Assembly (NCBI GenBank): GCA_013399875.1
Contig: VXAZ01007544.1
Location: 591,155-655,154 of the forward strand
DNA: 64,000 nucleotides
Direction: 5' to 3'
From: Gymnorhina tibicen
Lineage: Eukaryota; Chordata; Aves; Passeriformes; Artamidae
Of this stretch, positions 1 to 10,796 are shown in pieces. Every line of letters begins with the position of its first letter. The first letter of the stretch is position 1. The position numbers and the translations under genes were made by a program. The notes under the pieces were generated by a model that was not told where the DNA came from, made no database searches, and saw nothing but the letters and a program-made list of their open reading frames with translations.

Positions 1-2599
1 ATGTGGTGAAATTGCTGTTTGTCTGGATGACTTGCTCATGACACAGAAGCAGAATGCAGGCCTTTGGGAGATTTTAGCTGTGCCAAGTGCTGTACATAGC
101 AGGTGTACTGACATGCACGTGATTTATTCATGCTTATTCTTCTCAACTGGTATTCTCAGCTTGACCTAGAGATTAAGACTGAAATCAGGAGAATCTTAAA
201 TGAGGGGCACTTCCAAGAACAGATTTGAAGCATAGCTGGAGACGGTCCGTATAGCCAAGGAAGAAATTGAATTATCCATGTCACACATCTGTAGAGAAAC
301 TCCTTTCTATATATAGTTTTATGTAATCTTAAAATATAGTTAATTAAAACCTATTCAATAAAGAGTCTGATAGGAGGTATTTCCTAGAGTTTTGGAATTC
401 AGGCATGACAACTGTCTTTAAGTTGCTTAAAAAAAGGGAAGAAAATTAGTCTTTTCATCAGTTAATTTGAAAATGTTCAGCGAAGAAAAGGACAAATACT
501 ATATGCAAGGATCTGGAATACTGGTTAAATGTATTGTAATACATCAACATGGCAGAAGGATACTGCTGAAAATGGCTTCTGTGAACATCAAGAAATAGCT
601 CAAGATCATAGAAATATCCTATTCTCATAGTATTATGTTTGCATTTTTAGACAGGTAGTTGCAATTTTTCCTTCCTGTTAATGGAACTAAACTGTTGCAA
701 TTACTTATCTTTTAAAAAAAGACTTCTTTTTAAAATCTAGAATAATTACCTATCTAGAGGATTTTCCTAGAGATCTTCATTTACAGGCTTAGTGTTTTGT
801 AAAAATAGTATTGGAACTATATTTTTAAACTAATTTTTTTATTCAAAAAAGTGCAGCATTTCAGAAGAGAACACATTTTCAGACCTATATTTTGTTCCAG
901 GTGCAAAGCATAAATTTTAGTGGATTGTTGAAAGATTCTGCGGTAATATGTGGATTTCCATGCTTAATATTTAACAACAAATTATGTTGAATAAACACCG
1001 AATCAATAGCTCATCAACATGACAAAATAGTGATTCTAACTGTAAATTACAATCTTGCAGAACAACATAGAAAAGGTTAATCTTAAAAAAGAAAAGTAAT
1101 TAGGAATTCATGTTTAACTCTAAGTGCTAGTTTCTTGCCCAATTAAGATTCATCTGCTCATAGTCTTTTTTGTGCATATCAAACATGATGTTCAAACAAA
1201 AAAAATGCCAAAGTCTTCATGCAGAGAGGAAATAACATCCTCATTAATGAGAATTGTGCATAATTTCTATTATTCAGGCAAAAAAATATAGTAATCTAAT
1301 GAGCTATCTGTGCTTGTTGTAAGCCGTCTTGAAGATTAATCTTTGTTAACTACTTGTTTAATGTTATAGTTAATAATTAGGTACCCTGTAGTCCTATATC
1401 ATCCATCACTTTACTGAACTGAATCAATTCTTTTTTTAACTTATAAGAGGTTGTTTATCTTTGCTTAAGGCTACTTTGGATGAAAGATATCTGAAAGGTT
1501 ATACAGTTCTGATTCTGTGAGAGTTTATTCTGCATGCAAACTACAAATCGTTCTTCATAAGTTTCCAAGTTTATTGCTTTCCACAATAAAAAAGAAACTT
1601 TTATTGCCATTTTCTTCAACATAAATGGCAGCCACATAACTTTATATCCTGTTGACTCATAAATGTTTTCATACATTCTTCAGTGGAAATAGGACTCAGT
1701 GAATTAGCATAACCTGTTGTGCACTACAAATATTTTCTGAAAACTGTAAAGTTTGGCTTCTAATTTCTTTTAGTTTGGCAGAGAATTTCCCCTACTTTGG
1801 CTGTCCAGGGTCTAATAAAGATTTAGAAACAGAACATTTAATACTGGTCTTTAAGAATTAAATTTTGCTGCTTACAAGACCTTGGATGGAAGAGGTCCAT
1901 ATAACTTTGGCTTTTCTGCCTAGAACTGTATTTCAGTATTTGACATCTGGCTGATTTGTGAATTATCATCTGTGTTCATACTGTATAATTTTTTACCTAG
2001 TCAAGTAGGAATAATTGTAGTAAAACTAAAAAGGTAAAATGATAAATAAATAGAGAAAAATAATGCCAGAAGTTAGTCTTTATTTTCACTAAAATCAACA
2101 AATTAACAGTTACAGTTCCCACTGTGGTGATATCTCAATCCCTTGGCACATATGTTGCATTTTGGTTTTCATCACATGATATTAACTTTAATGCTTTAAT
2201 ACCTTTATACAAAGCAGCTGAGTTAAAATTGCTTGGGGGAATATAATTTTAAATATGTTGTCTTTTGTGTTTTGTAACACCACAGCTATAATGCCCCATT
2301 AATGTATTTTTCCCCATTTAATTACGTAAAGAATTTATTATAGTCCTCCTGGTGTGCTGCAGACTGCACTATAGAAAAATTAGCTGGATTTTCAGCTAGT
2401 GAGAAGGTTATAACTCAGGTGAAATCTTGAAGCTACAAATGTTTGCAGCAGCTGAGACTCTGTCCTGGTAGGATTAGCATGGATGGGATACAGCACATTA
2501 ACATCAAGACATTGCAAGGTCTTTACTTGCCTTGCAATAGACCTTCCCTGAAATTGGAATGTTAATTCTAGTCTCTTGGGAAAGAACAGCTGCCTGATC
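1..2599. other. AT-rich unique DNA, no gene seen
   Basis: No recognisable gene, repeat family or RNA is visible here. The longest open frame is a 73-codon minus-strand frame near 1.5-1.7 kb. It has no family resemblance and falls in low-complexity AT-rich sequence, so I treat it as chance. Scattered AATAAA-like and TTAATTA strings are expected at this base composition. Confidence 0.6.
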
Positions 2600-2672
2600 T
2601 TGTGCTCAGTTACATGGGTGTAAATCAGAAAGGACTACCTGAATTCAGTGAAGTTATTCAAGTATGAAAAGC
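2600..2672 (+). repeat. Possible ancient amniote repeat fragment
   Basis: The stretch around GGGTGTAAATCAGAAAGGA, followed by a segment resembling 'attcagtgaagtt', looks like a decayed copy of a motif common in reptile and bird genomes: 'spliced' halves of 'gtgtaaatc...agtaactcc' and 'ttcagtggagttac'. Only the general arrangement is kept and many positions differ. It could equally be chance similarity. Confidence 0.25.
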
Positions 2673-3443
2673 AGTGTGATACCCTCATCAGATCTGAAAG
2701 ATATTGTCTAAGGTGACCTGAAATAAGCCTGTAGTGAAATGCAAGTGCCTATAAAGTACTTCCATTTGGTGTATAAATAAAGAACAATTTTAAATGAGCA
2801 CTCTTTACATTCTCTTTAGAGACAGTCTTGGTGCAGAGAGAGCTGATAAGGTGCATTTTTTTTCTTCTTGACTTATAAATCAGAGGCTGATTAGAAGAAC
2901 TTTGGAAATGATGTGGAACAAAGACTGCTTTTAACGGTAAATATTTATTGAGCTATTTATTCTTTGATTTAGTACCTTTTTTAACATCCATCACCTACTC
3001 AAATTTAAAACTAAATATTGCCAACTGAAATAAAATAATTTCAGAAATTGATATAAAATGCTGCTGTCTGGTTTTCAAGATATTGCAGTACAAGGCAATT
3101 TTGCAAAGTGGGAAGCAATGGTCCAGAAAGGCACTCTGATTTCTGCTTCCTTATTGCACATAGTGCAGCTTCCCTGGTCTGGGCTGTAACCATAGGTGGT
3201 GAGAAGGCTTGCACAATTTGTGGAAAATTTGGCTGGCCAAATTTGTCATCATCGCTGCTGTTGTAGGAAAGGAAGCTATTAATTCACTGCAGGGAAATGA
3301 GCAGGTTGTGGAAACAGCTGTCAAGAGAATCAAAGGGGCATTTGGAAACCAAATATCCAGATATAGCTGTGAACTTGGGCCATTTGATAATTTTATTTGC
3401 TGCCTAGGTTCCTGTGGCTGATGACAGAGTTGAAGCCACTTAC

Positions 3444-3563
3444 TTTCATCCATTTCTCTACTTCCAAGAATATATGAACAAAATCCAGCTGTGGTGATTG
3501 CAAGCATAACACTGGAAATCATTAAAGTGACTGTGCATATGGAGAGGTCCTTGGTTATGTGAC
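3444..3563 (-). other. Candidate internal exon with one membrane segment (unconfirmed)
   Basis: On the minus strand a pyrimidine-rich acceptor (TCTACTCTTTCTTGCAG) precedes 120 bp of open frame that ends at a strong donor (GAAA followed by GTAAGT). The interval is phase 1 to phase 1 and divisible by three. Its 39 complete codons include a hydrophobic run of about 25 residues (ICTVTLMISSVMLAITTAGF and a few more) with polar flanks, as in a single membrane-spanning exon. The reading frame stays open on both sides, giving 161 codons in total at 3151-3636. I recognise no family; four-span MS4A-like proteins and single-pass receptor TM exons were considered without a clear match. No neighbouring exon was found, so chance is the main alternative. 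Confidence 0.2.
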
Positions 3564-3636
3564 CTGCAAGAAAGAGTAGATGACACTTACACCTTTTCCT
3601 CCAATTTCTGTGGGGAGTTGCACGAGATGAGGTCAA

Positions 3637-4715
3637 AGCCCAGCAGAAAGCACTTTTTATTCTTGTTTAACTGAATCACATATCTGTAATTTATTCCCAT
3701 AAGAAACAAACCCAGTTTGAGTTACAGTTAAGTTGTCCTCTGGTCTGACATATAAATTCCATCAGATTGCTTCAATAAAGCTAAAAAAAGACATTTCCTT
3801 AATACTGTTATTAGCTACTTTACCTTCAGCGTGTAATATTTTATCCAAGCAAGATTTTGCCTCTTACTTTAGAAAGCATTTTTTGCTTAGTAAGTTACTT
3901 CATACTTTCTAGAATGTAAAGCTTTATTAAATGTTCAAAGAGGTTTAAACACTGTTCTGTATAATTCAATATAAACCACAAAAGATCCTTTCAGGTAAGG
4001 ATAGATCAGAACTCTATACTGCAATTAATGAATAAGATTTTTTTTTTCTTGCATAAAAGCTGTTATGATTTTTAATAAAGGACAGATTGATTCTTCTCCT
4101 CCTACAAAATAATTCCTCACTGTTATTGGGAAGTTAGGTAAATGTTTTTATTGTATGCAATTAAGGACAGGTTAAATATTCAGTGATACCAAAAGAAGAT
4201 TTGTTTCATTTTACTCCTATTGGTATCATATTTCCAACCAAAAATGCTTTTTTAGGTTGTGAGCAGTCTACATTTGAATGTACCAGTGCGTGTATTAATT
4301 GGAGGATTATTGATTTATAAAGGCATTGTTTAAAAATACAGATATTTGTGTTTGTTTTTTGCCATTACTTGAAGTACAGTGTAAATTGGATGGAATCATG
4401 TCCAGATCTAAAAATCCCCTTGAAAATGTTGATATTGACAACATCCCATTGAATCCCACTTTGGTGAATCTCTATTGATGAGCTGCATAGGTAGCTATCA
4501 TGTTTCCTATCTTTGAAAATCACAGAAAGTGTTGTAAATATTGGCACCTACTTTTCTAAGAATGAGCATTTGAGAGTAAAAGTGATGTACCCCGGTTGTG
4601 CAGCAAGGGCAGCTGACTCAGGGACTATATTCAGCAGTGACCAAGTCTCCACTTCATGGTGATTCCAGCATCTGTCATGGCAAGTGAGCACTTTCACCAC
4701 AGCATAAACTCTGTT
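3637..4715. other. AT-rich unique DNA, no gene seen
   Basis: No repeat family or gene is recognised. Only short frames occur, including one of 60 codons on the minus strand at 4365-4547 without any protein-like feature. Confidence 0.6.
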
Positions 4716-5004
4716 TTATAGGTTTAGTGTGTCTTTCATTAATTCATATGCATGTTTCTGTTTCTCACACAGACAGGCTTCATCCAGCAGAACTGTTTGT
4801 CTTTGGAGACATATTAAAACCTGCTGTCTTAAGTATCCCAGGGGAAACGTACATGTTGAATACGCAAGGGAATCATGGCACTCTTCGTGCCTTTTCCTGA
4901 TGTACTCTCTGTTTCTGACTTTGGAAATGGTAGCCTGGCAAAGGCAAGACCACAGCACAACCTTCACAGAAAGCACCTGGTTTTCTTTGGTCACACAAGA
5001 CTGA
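4716..5004. other. Stretch open in several frames on both strands; coding status unknown
   Basis: Three frames are open over most of this interval. These are a plus frame of 91 codons (4729-5004), a minus frame of 92 codons (4716-4994), and a third plus frame from an ATG at 4748 to a stop at 4898-4900 (50 codons). The third frame has the most protein-like composition (residues such as HPAELFVFGDILKPAVLSIP) and follows a pyrimidine-rich stretch ending CACACAG at about 4773. At most one can be coding and none matches a family I know. The lack of stops may just reflect locally higher GC content. Confidence 0.15.
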
Positions 5005-6493
5005 AAGTTATCATTACTTTAAAGTTTCCATCTAGGAAAATTAAATTAATTCTAAGATGTTGTCAACAACTTAACTTTTCACCTGCTCACAGTGTTCCAA
5101 GACTATATCTGGGCATTTTATAACCTGGGATGTTTTTTCTAAATGAACAGATTTTGATGTAGTGATTTGAGTTAGGTACATTCACTTAAACGATCAATTT
5201 ATCAATTAACAATTAGGGAGTTAAAGGCCAGCTTCTCATTCAGAAGGGTAATAAGACACAGTACCAAAAGTTTAGGAGAATATTTCACTTATCTGAAACC
5301 CTTGGTTATAATTTGGCCGCTACAACTGAGATAAACTGACAGATACAATTTACCTCCAGTTTAATAACAGGGAGTCAACAACGACTTAGGTGTTTTGAGG
5401 AGAGATTGAACACCTTGCCCATAAACTAGAATTGACTAATGTTTCCTCTCTCTAGCTAGTTTTATAAGTGAGACAAAAATGTTTCATTTTAGCAGATAAA
5501 GATTGTCATCCACCTAGATCTTGTCAGTGTCTATCATCTACTCTGTAACCAAGTTAGTAGAGGTGGGAATTCTTCTGACCTAACTTCACTCACTTAAAAA
5601 TTTTGAATCTTTTAACTCAGCCACTTATAACACCATGGAGATACTTCCAAAGGCAGTATGTTCCTCATCTATGCCTTTGTTTGAAATTTAAAGTCTACTT
5701 TTTTCTTTTTCCTTCTCCTTAAACTCTAATTGCTAATCATTACTTAGTATTAAGGGCTCTGTTAGTAAGTTTTATTTGTAGGAATCAAAATTATCAAGCA
5801 GGATTTCAAAGAGAAATAAGAGTAAGTTTATTGTTATTTATTTTGAGACATTGTGAAGGTAGGAGCTACCTGAGTCAAAAGATGCAATTTTCTAAAAGTG
5901 ACTTTTTTTGTACTCATATGAACACAGTACTAATAAATAATAACTTTGAATAAATCAGTACCATGTAATCAAAATCCAAGCTGTTACCTCTACAGAGCCG
6001 TGAGAGGACAGATGTGGGAAAAGGAAAGATCAGATGGGTTTCATCTGCAATAAACTATGTTTGAGAAAAGTGAAAATAGCTTCACTTAGTTCTCTATTCA
6101 GTATCATGTGATGAATCAGTGTGTGAGTGAGAACTAGGTAACAGAGGACATCAGGGAACACATGTTTTCATATATGGGACTTTTGGCTGCTTTGTTATCT
6201 GAAGTTCAGGTTAGCAACTCCGTAGGGCTTGATAGACAATGACTGAAATTCTTGTCTGATGTTTTTGGGTGATGTGAAATTCCATATGTCTCCTGTTGTC
6301 CTCACGTTGAAAAGCCAGTCAGGGTTGTGGGTTGCCTGTGATACAATGCTTATAAGAAGATTATTACTGTCCTTATTTCTTATTCTCTCTGTATGTTGTT
6401 TATTATTTCTTCTTTTTACTGGATACTGAATAGGAACAAAGGATGCTTTTTCAGACTGTCACTCTTGTTTTAATTTTCCACTCTTCCCCTCAG
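5005..6493. other. AT-rich unique DNA, no gene seen
   Basis: No recognisable element. The sequence is AT-rich with short homopolymer tracts and no frame worth describing. Confidence 0.6.
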
Positions 6494-6586
6494 CACGCCC
6501 TCTGTGATTATGAATACATTGCTGCAACTGCACTGAGCTGCAATGATGCAGCAGAAGTGTACGAATATATTTTGAGTGATAAATGA
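6494..6586 (+). other. Candidate terminal coding exon (unconfirmed)
   Basis: A good acceptor (pyrimidine-rich tract ending CTCTTCCCCTCAG at 6493) is followed by 30 sense codons and TGA at 6584-6586. The peptide begins HALCDYEYIAATALSCNDAA and ends in EYILSDK. Its composition is ordinary for a soluble acidic C-terminus and uses GC-containing codons, unlike the flanks. There is no donor inside the frame. A possible variant poly(A) signal, ATTAAA, lies downstream at about 6719. I recognise no family and found no upstream partner exon, so this remains a guess based on splice-site quality and composition. Confidence 0.2.
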
Positions 6587-8470
6587 CAGCAGAAATGCCA
6601 TTACAAACCAGCACTGCTGTTACTCTTACTTTACTACATCTTGAATTTGTTGTTTTTAATCTTTTTTTTTTAATCTAATCACTCTACTCTCCTACTTTGG
6701 CAGAGGGAGACGTTGCATATTAAAAGATATTGTCTTACATTTATCTTCTCACCTTTCATGCTCAGCATCTTGTAAATTCGTAAGCTGGAAAGGAGATAGA
6801 CTTTGTGTTGTATTTGCTGTCCTTGAGCAGTCAGTCATGATTTCTGCTGTCAAAATGTTCACTGATGTTTACACCAGCATATTGACTGTGCAGTATCATT
6901 AGATTAATTGGATGACACTTCATACTTGTTTAAGATATTAGAAATCCCAGAACACTTTTCTGTTTCATTTAGTTTCATTTTTTACAAAAGAAATTATCTA
7001 ATTTTACGTGTATCTCCATTCATTTTCTTCATTTCCCCTCTTTCATTACTATCTCCTCTCCTTGTATTCATTACTAACTTCATTTCCCTGTTTTGTACTA
7101 TACATCTTTTCATGACAACACTTCAACAGTTTTAACCCACTTTTTACAGTTCCTTGAAGTTAATTTGTGCATACAGTTTCAACCGAATTCCATGCAATTT
7201 ATATCTTGTACTTTTCAGGTAGTTATTCACCCAGAAGTCCCGTTGTTGTATGTGACTCTTTATTTCATACTTGTCAAACAATATACTTACCAAACATCAA
7301 ACAATGTTCCATGCAAACATCATGAGGCCCATACAAACAAATTTTGAACAATATTGTGTTCACTTTATGAATAAAATAACAGTGATAGAATTGTTCTCAA
7401 TTTCTGATCAACAGCTTGCTGGATGTTACAGTTATCATGTGAAATTTTCTATTTTTTCCCTGTCTTCAGACCTCTGATTACTGTTAATTGTAGCTTCCTA
7501 GACTGTACAAAATAGGTGTGCATTCCTGGCACATGTTATAATTGTGGAATTCTCTTAGTCAAAATGTACATATGTAGTCCACTGATCTGAATTTTAGGTT
7601 CTTAAGCAAAGTCATTGATATATCCCCTAAGACCATCTTCACCTAAGAGTAAGTGATAAAGTTCAAACTCCAAAAATATCTGCAAGTTATTTTTTCACAA
7701 AAATGTTTTCAAAAATTTTTTCACAAAAATGTACTATTCCAAATTAAGAACTTCAGAGACCACGGGCTTCAAGTCATTTAAAAAGATGGCTTGGCAAGTA
7801 ATTGCCCATATTTTCCAAAATTACCTAATATTCTTTTTTCCTAGCTGAAGGCTCTCTCTACTTCTCTAAAAAGGAAATATGTTTCAGTTTCCATGGCTTA
7901 CTATATTCCAAACATTATTAATATGTCTTGAATATTATTTGTATGACATAGCAAGGAGAATATGAAAAATGTTTGGAAAACACTGAATGTTGTTATAGCT
8001 ACTTAGGTAAAAATCTTGAAGTTTTCATGGATCTCTTCTGCCTTTTAGCCCCTCTTTGAAAAATGAGAGTCTTGAAAGTGCATTTCACATCCCCTTGAGA
8101 GCCATCAATTTCTGTAAATCTAAGATTTTGCTAAAAATTTAGTTCATAGTGTTACAGAGATGAAAGAGTAATATTTTTTTTCTGGTAGTAGTTCTTACCA
8201 GAGGCTAAACAAATCCTATGTGAATTTCAAACTGTTCCTCAGATTTGTAAGTTGAATTTTTTTTAAAATCTTGATTTTCTTTCTTTTTCTCTTTTCTTTC
8301 TCTTACAATATTCTCCATCATAGGCAGAGTTATTAAGTCAATCTGTTATTAAGGATGACTGACATTTTCTATTATAACACCTTGTTTTCAAAGGCCTGTA
8401 ATTTTGACAAAGAATAACCACAGGGGGTAAAAATTTACTCACCAAACAACTGCGAAAGGTTGATTTCCTG
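6587..8470. other. AT-rich unique DNA with pyrimidine-rich patches
   Basis: Nothing gene-like is recognised. Pyrimidine-rich tracts occur at about 6.98-7.10 kb and 8.27-8.32 kb. The 60-85-codon frames at 6.9-7.5 kb are rich in Phe, Ser and Leu because of these tracts and are not convincing proteins. Confidence 0.55.
7690..7732. repeat. 17-bp direct repeat, two copies
   Basis: TTTTTTCACAAAAATGT occurs at 7690-7706 and again at 7716-7732 with a 9-bp spacer. This is a short local duplication in AT-rich sequence. Confidence 0.85.
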
Positions 8471-8490
8471 CTTGCTTGCTTGCTTGCTTG
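8471..8490. repeat. (CTTG)5 microsatellite
   Basis: Five uninterrupted CTTG units are visible, preceded by a partial unit (CTG). Confidence 0.95.
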
Positions 8491-8946
8491 AACAAAATCA
8501 ATTCTTCCATTTCCTAACAATAGGACATAGAGAAATATTGTTTTCATATATTATAAAAATTATTGCAAACATTTTTAAAGAAGGTCTAGCACCTTCATTT
8601 GGAAAAAAAGAACTAGAAATTTACAGGAGCTGGCTTTCTGAGGAAAAAAATGGAAATATCATCCTTATAAATGTCCTCTAAGTTGGATGAAGTCTGCAAA
8701 ACTTGATGAAAAATTGAAGAATTGCTTCATCATTGTGCTCAGTAAAAAAATGGTTTTGTTTGTTTATTTTTAATTTTGGCTAAATTTGCAACTCACCTAA
8801 ATTTCAAATCCACCTAAACTGAACCCCCCAGAGCAAAGACAGTGTTGAAACAATGCACTGTGAGTTGCATGAGCACTCAGAAAACATAATTACCTAATAA
8901 AGAATCAGCTTTCTAAGAGAAAAAATACATTTCAACCTCTCCTTGT

Positions 8947-8970
8947 CCCCCACCCCCTAGCCCTTCCCCC
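8947..8970 (-). other. G-quadruplex-type motif on minus strand
   Basis: The plus strand reads CCCCC-A-CCCCC-TAG-CCC-TT-CCCCC. The minus strand therefore carries four G runs of 3-5 with loops of 1-3 bases, which fits the usual G3+N1-7 pattern. It lies inside a long pyrimidine tract (about 8936-8993) just before a splice-acceptor-like CAG. Confidence 0.7.
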
Positions 8971-8994
8971 TTCCACTTTCTCCCTTCCTTTCAG

Positions 8995-9115
8995 TGGAAG
9001 AGGAATTTTGCTGTTTGGGGACTCAGAGTTTCTCAGAGAAATATCATCTAAAAAAGAGAGTATCTTCTACCTGCTGCTTCAGCTAATTTTTTGGGCAAAA
9101 GGTCCTGCTCAGTGA
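8995..9115 (+). other. Candidate exon behind a long polypyrimidine acceptor (unconfirmed)
   Basis: A pyrimidine tract of more than 50 bases ends CTTCCTTTCAG at 8994, a textbook-quality 3' splice site. The sequence after it has one frame (from 8996) open for 39 codons to TGA at 9113-9115. It begins GRGILLFGDSEFLREI and includes a hydrophobic IFYLLLQLIFW segment near the end. No family is recognised. The tract may simply be a simple-sequence expansion, and no donor or upstream exon was identified. Confidence 0.18.
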
Positions 9116-10775
9116 ATGCCATCCACCTTCTGCAGCTGGTTCCTGTATTTTCTCCCATCTACCTTGCCAGGAGTCCTAGAAGTACCTTTTCTTCCACTGA
9201 CCACAAACCAGAAAAGGAATCCAGCTCCAGTTCTTGAAACTGTTTGTTTTCCTTTGCTCCACTGGGGCCAGTTATGGAGAGAAAAGGAAGGCAGAGCAGT
9301 GAAGTGGAGGTTTGTGGTGAGCTTTATCTCTGTCCCAGGAATCTGTGCTGATCTAGAACTGAATAGAGAGTGAGCAATAATGGGCACTATTGCAATTGAC
9401 TGGCAGTAAGAGAACTTCACCCTGAGATGGGAGATCTAACCAGGCCGCTGCATCTACAGTTTTAAAATATACACTGAAAGCATAGGCTCTAATATTCTTT
9501 ATAAAGGTCCTGGGTTGTTTGCTCAGTCCCTGATATGGGCTTTGCCTAAGTTAGCGATCACTCCCTGGACGATTCCGGGGAATTACCATTGGCCACAGTA
9601 CATAGCTGTGTGCTGTGTCAGTGACCAAGGGAGTTTACCTGGGTAGATGCATGACACAGTGTTATTTTGCCTAAGGATTAGAAAGTGCTTCAAAGACAAT
9701 ATTATTTTCTAGTTTAGATGTAGACTTTATATCACACCTACACAACGTCCTGACAGAGAGAGATTGGAAATGTTTAGTTTTTAACCAGATTTAAATATGA
9801 CATAAGATTACAGCTTCCTACAATCTGAGAATACACATACCTGATGTGTGTGCCAAATTCTCAAGTAGGGTAGGGAGGGGCATCAAACACTGACAAAGGT
9901 CAGCTGGCTGATCATAGTAGAAAATGCAATATTCAGTGACAAAAACAATTAGAAAATTCCTGATCTCCTTTTCTGTGCCACTTTTTTGCTCTTATTCTCC
10001 ATTTTATTGTCCCCTTCACTGTACCTACAGAGTTGTCTGTGAATTCATGTTGTAAACAGTTCCATTGAGCCAATCTGTGTCAAATCTGAGAGGATTTAAT
10101 CTAGGGCATTATTTTTCTTCTTTGCCACTCAGGTTCGGACAGCCAGTGCTCAGCCCTGACTTTCATTTGTATTCAAGTACCCTATGTTTTGGTTTAAATG
10201 AGGTATTCCTTCTCATGCAGCAGGACTACAGGTCACTGAGGAATGTCACAGGAGAGTGACAGCATCTCCATGGGAGATATGATTTGTGATGTCCTTGGGT
10301 ATCTGAATGGTGAATATTGTGTTATCAGGTGTTATTGAGAAAGACAATGATGTGAATGTTATCTTTTTCTAAAGAAAGGGTGAATTAAATTAAGACATTA
10401 AATCAAAGATAAAACCACTTGAAGATCAGCAGAGATTCAGTTTTGTAATTAGTAGATGGGAACTTTTTCCATGATTATGATACATTTTTTTTTTCTCTTT
10501 AAAGTTATGCTGAACTGACTGGGAATTCAAGAAGTCCAGAGATACAGACAGGGCACTTACAGGTATTTAAGAAATTCTGCATCTTTGAAAAATAATTAAA
10601 TACAGGATACATTGCATTGCACATTCTTACTGCCTAAAAAATATGTGGCACTTTACAGCTCTTTCATGTGCAAATTAAACAAAATGGATTATAGAGAAAG
10701 GACACGGACTTGGGTCTTATCACAAACTAACAGAACAAGAAAGTGGCAATCACAAATTTTGAAGTGGTACTCTTC
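9116..10775. other. Mostly unique DNA; slightly GC-richer patches
   Basis: No gene is recognised. The 9116-9420 interval is open in both directions (85 codons plus, 103 codons minus) without protein-like features. The segment at about 9500-9660 is more GC-rich than its surroundings and holds a few CpGs (around TGGACGATTCCGGGG). I could not place it in a repeat family. Confidence 0.5.
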
Positions 10776-10796
10776 TAGCTACCTGAAAGGTAGCTA
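10776..10796. repeat. Perfect 9-bp inverted repeat (hairpin)
   Basis: TAGCTACCT, a 3-base loop (GAA) and AGGTAGCTA form a perfect 9-bp stem. No promoter, RNA gene or terminator context is visible. Confidence 0.85.
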
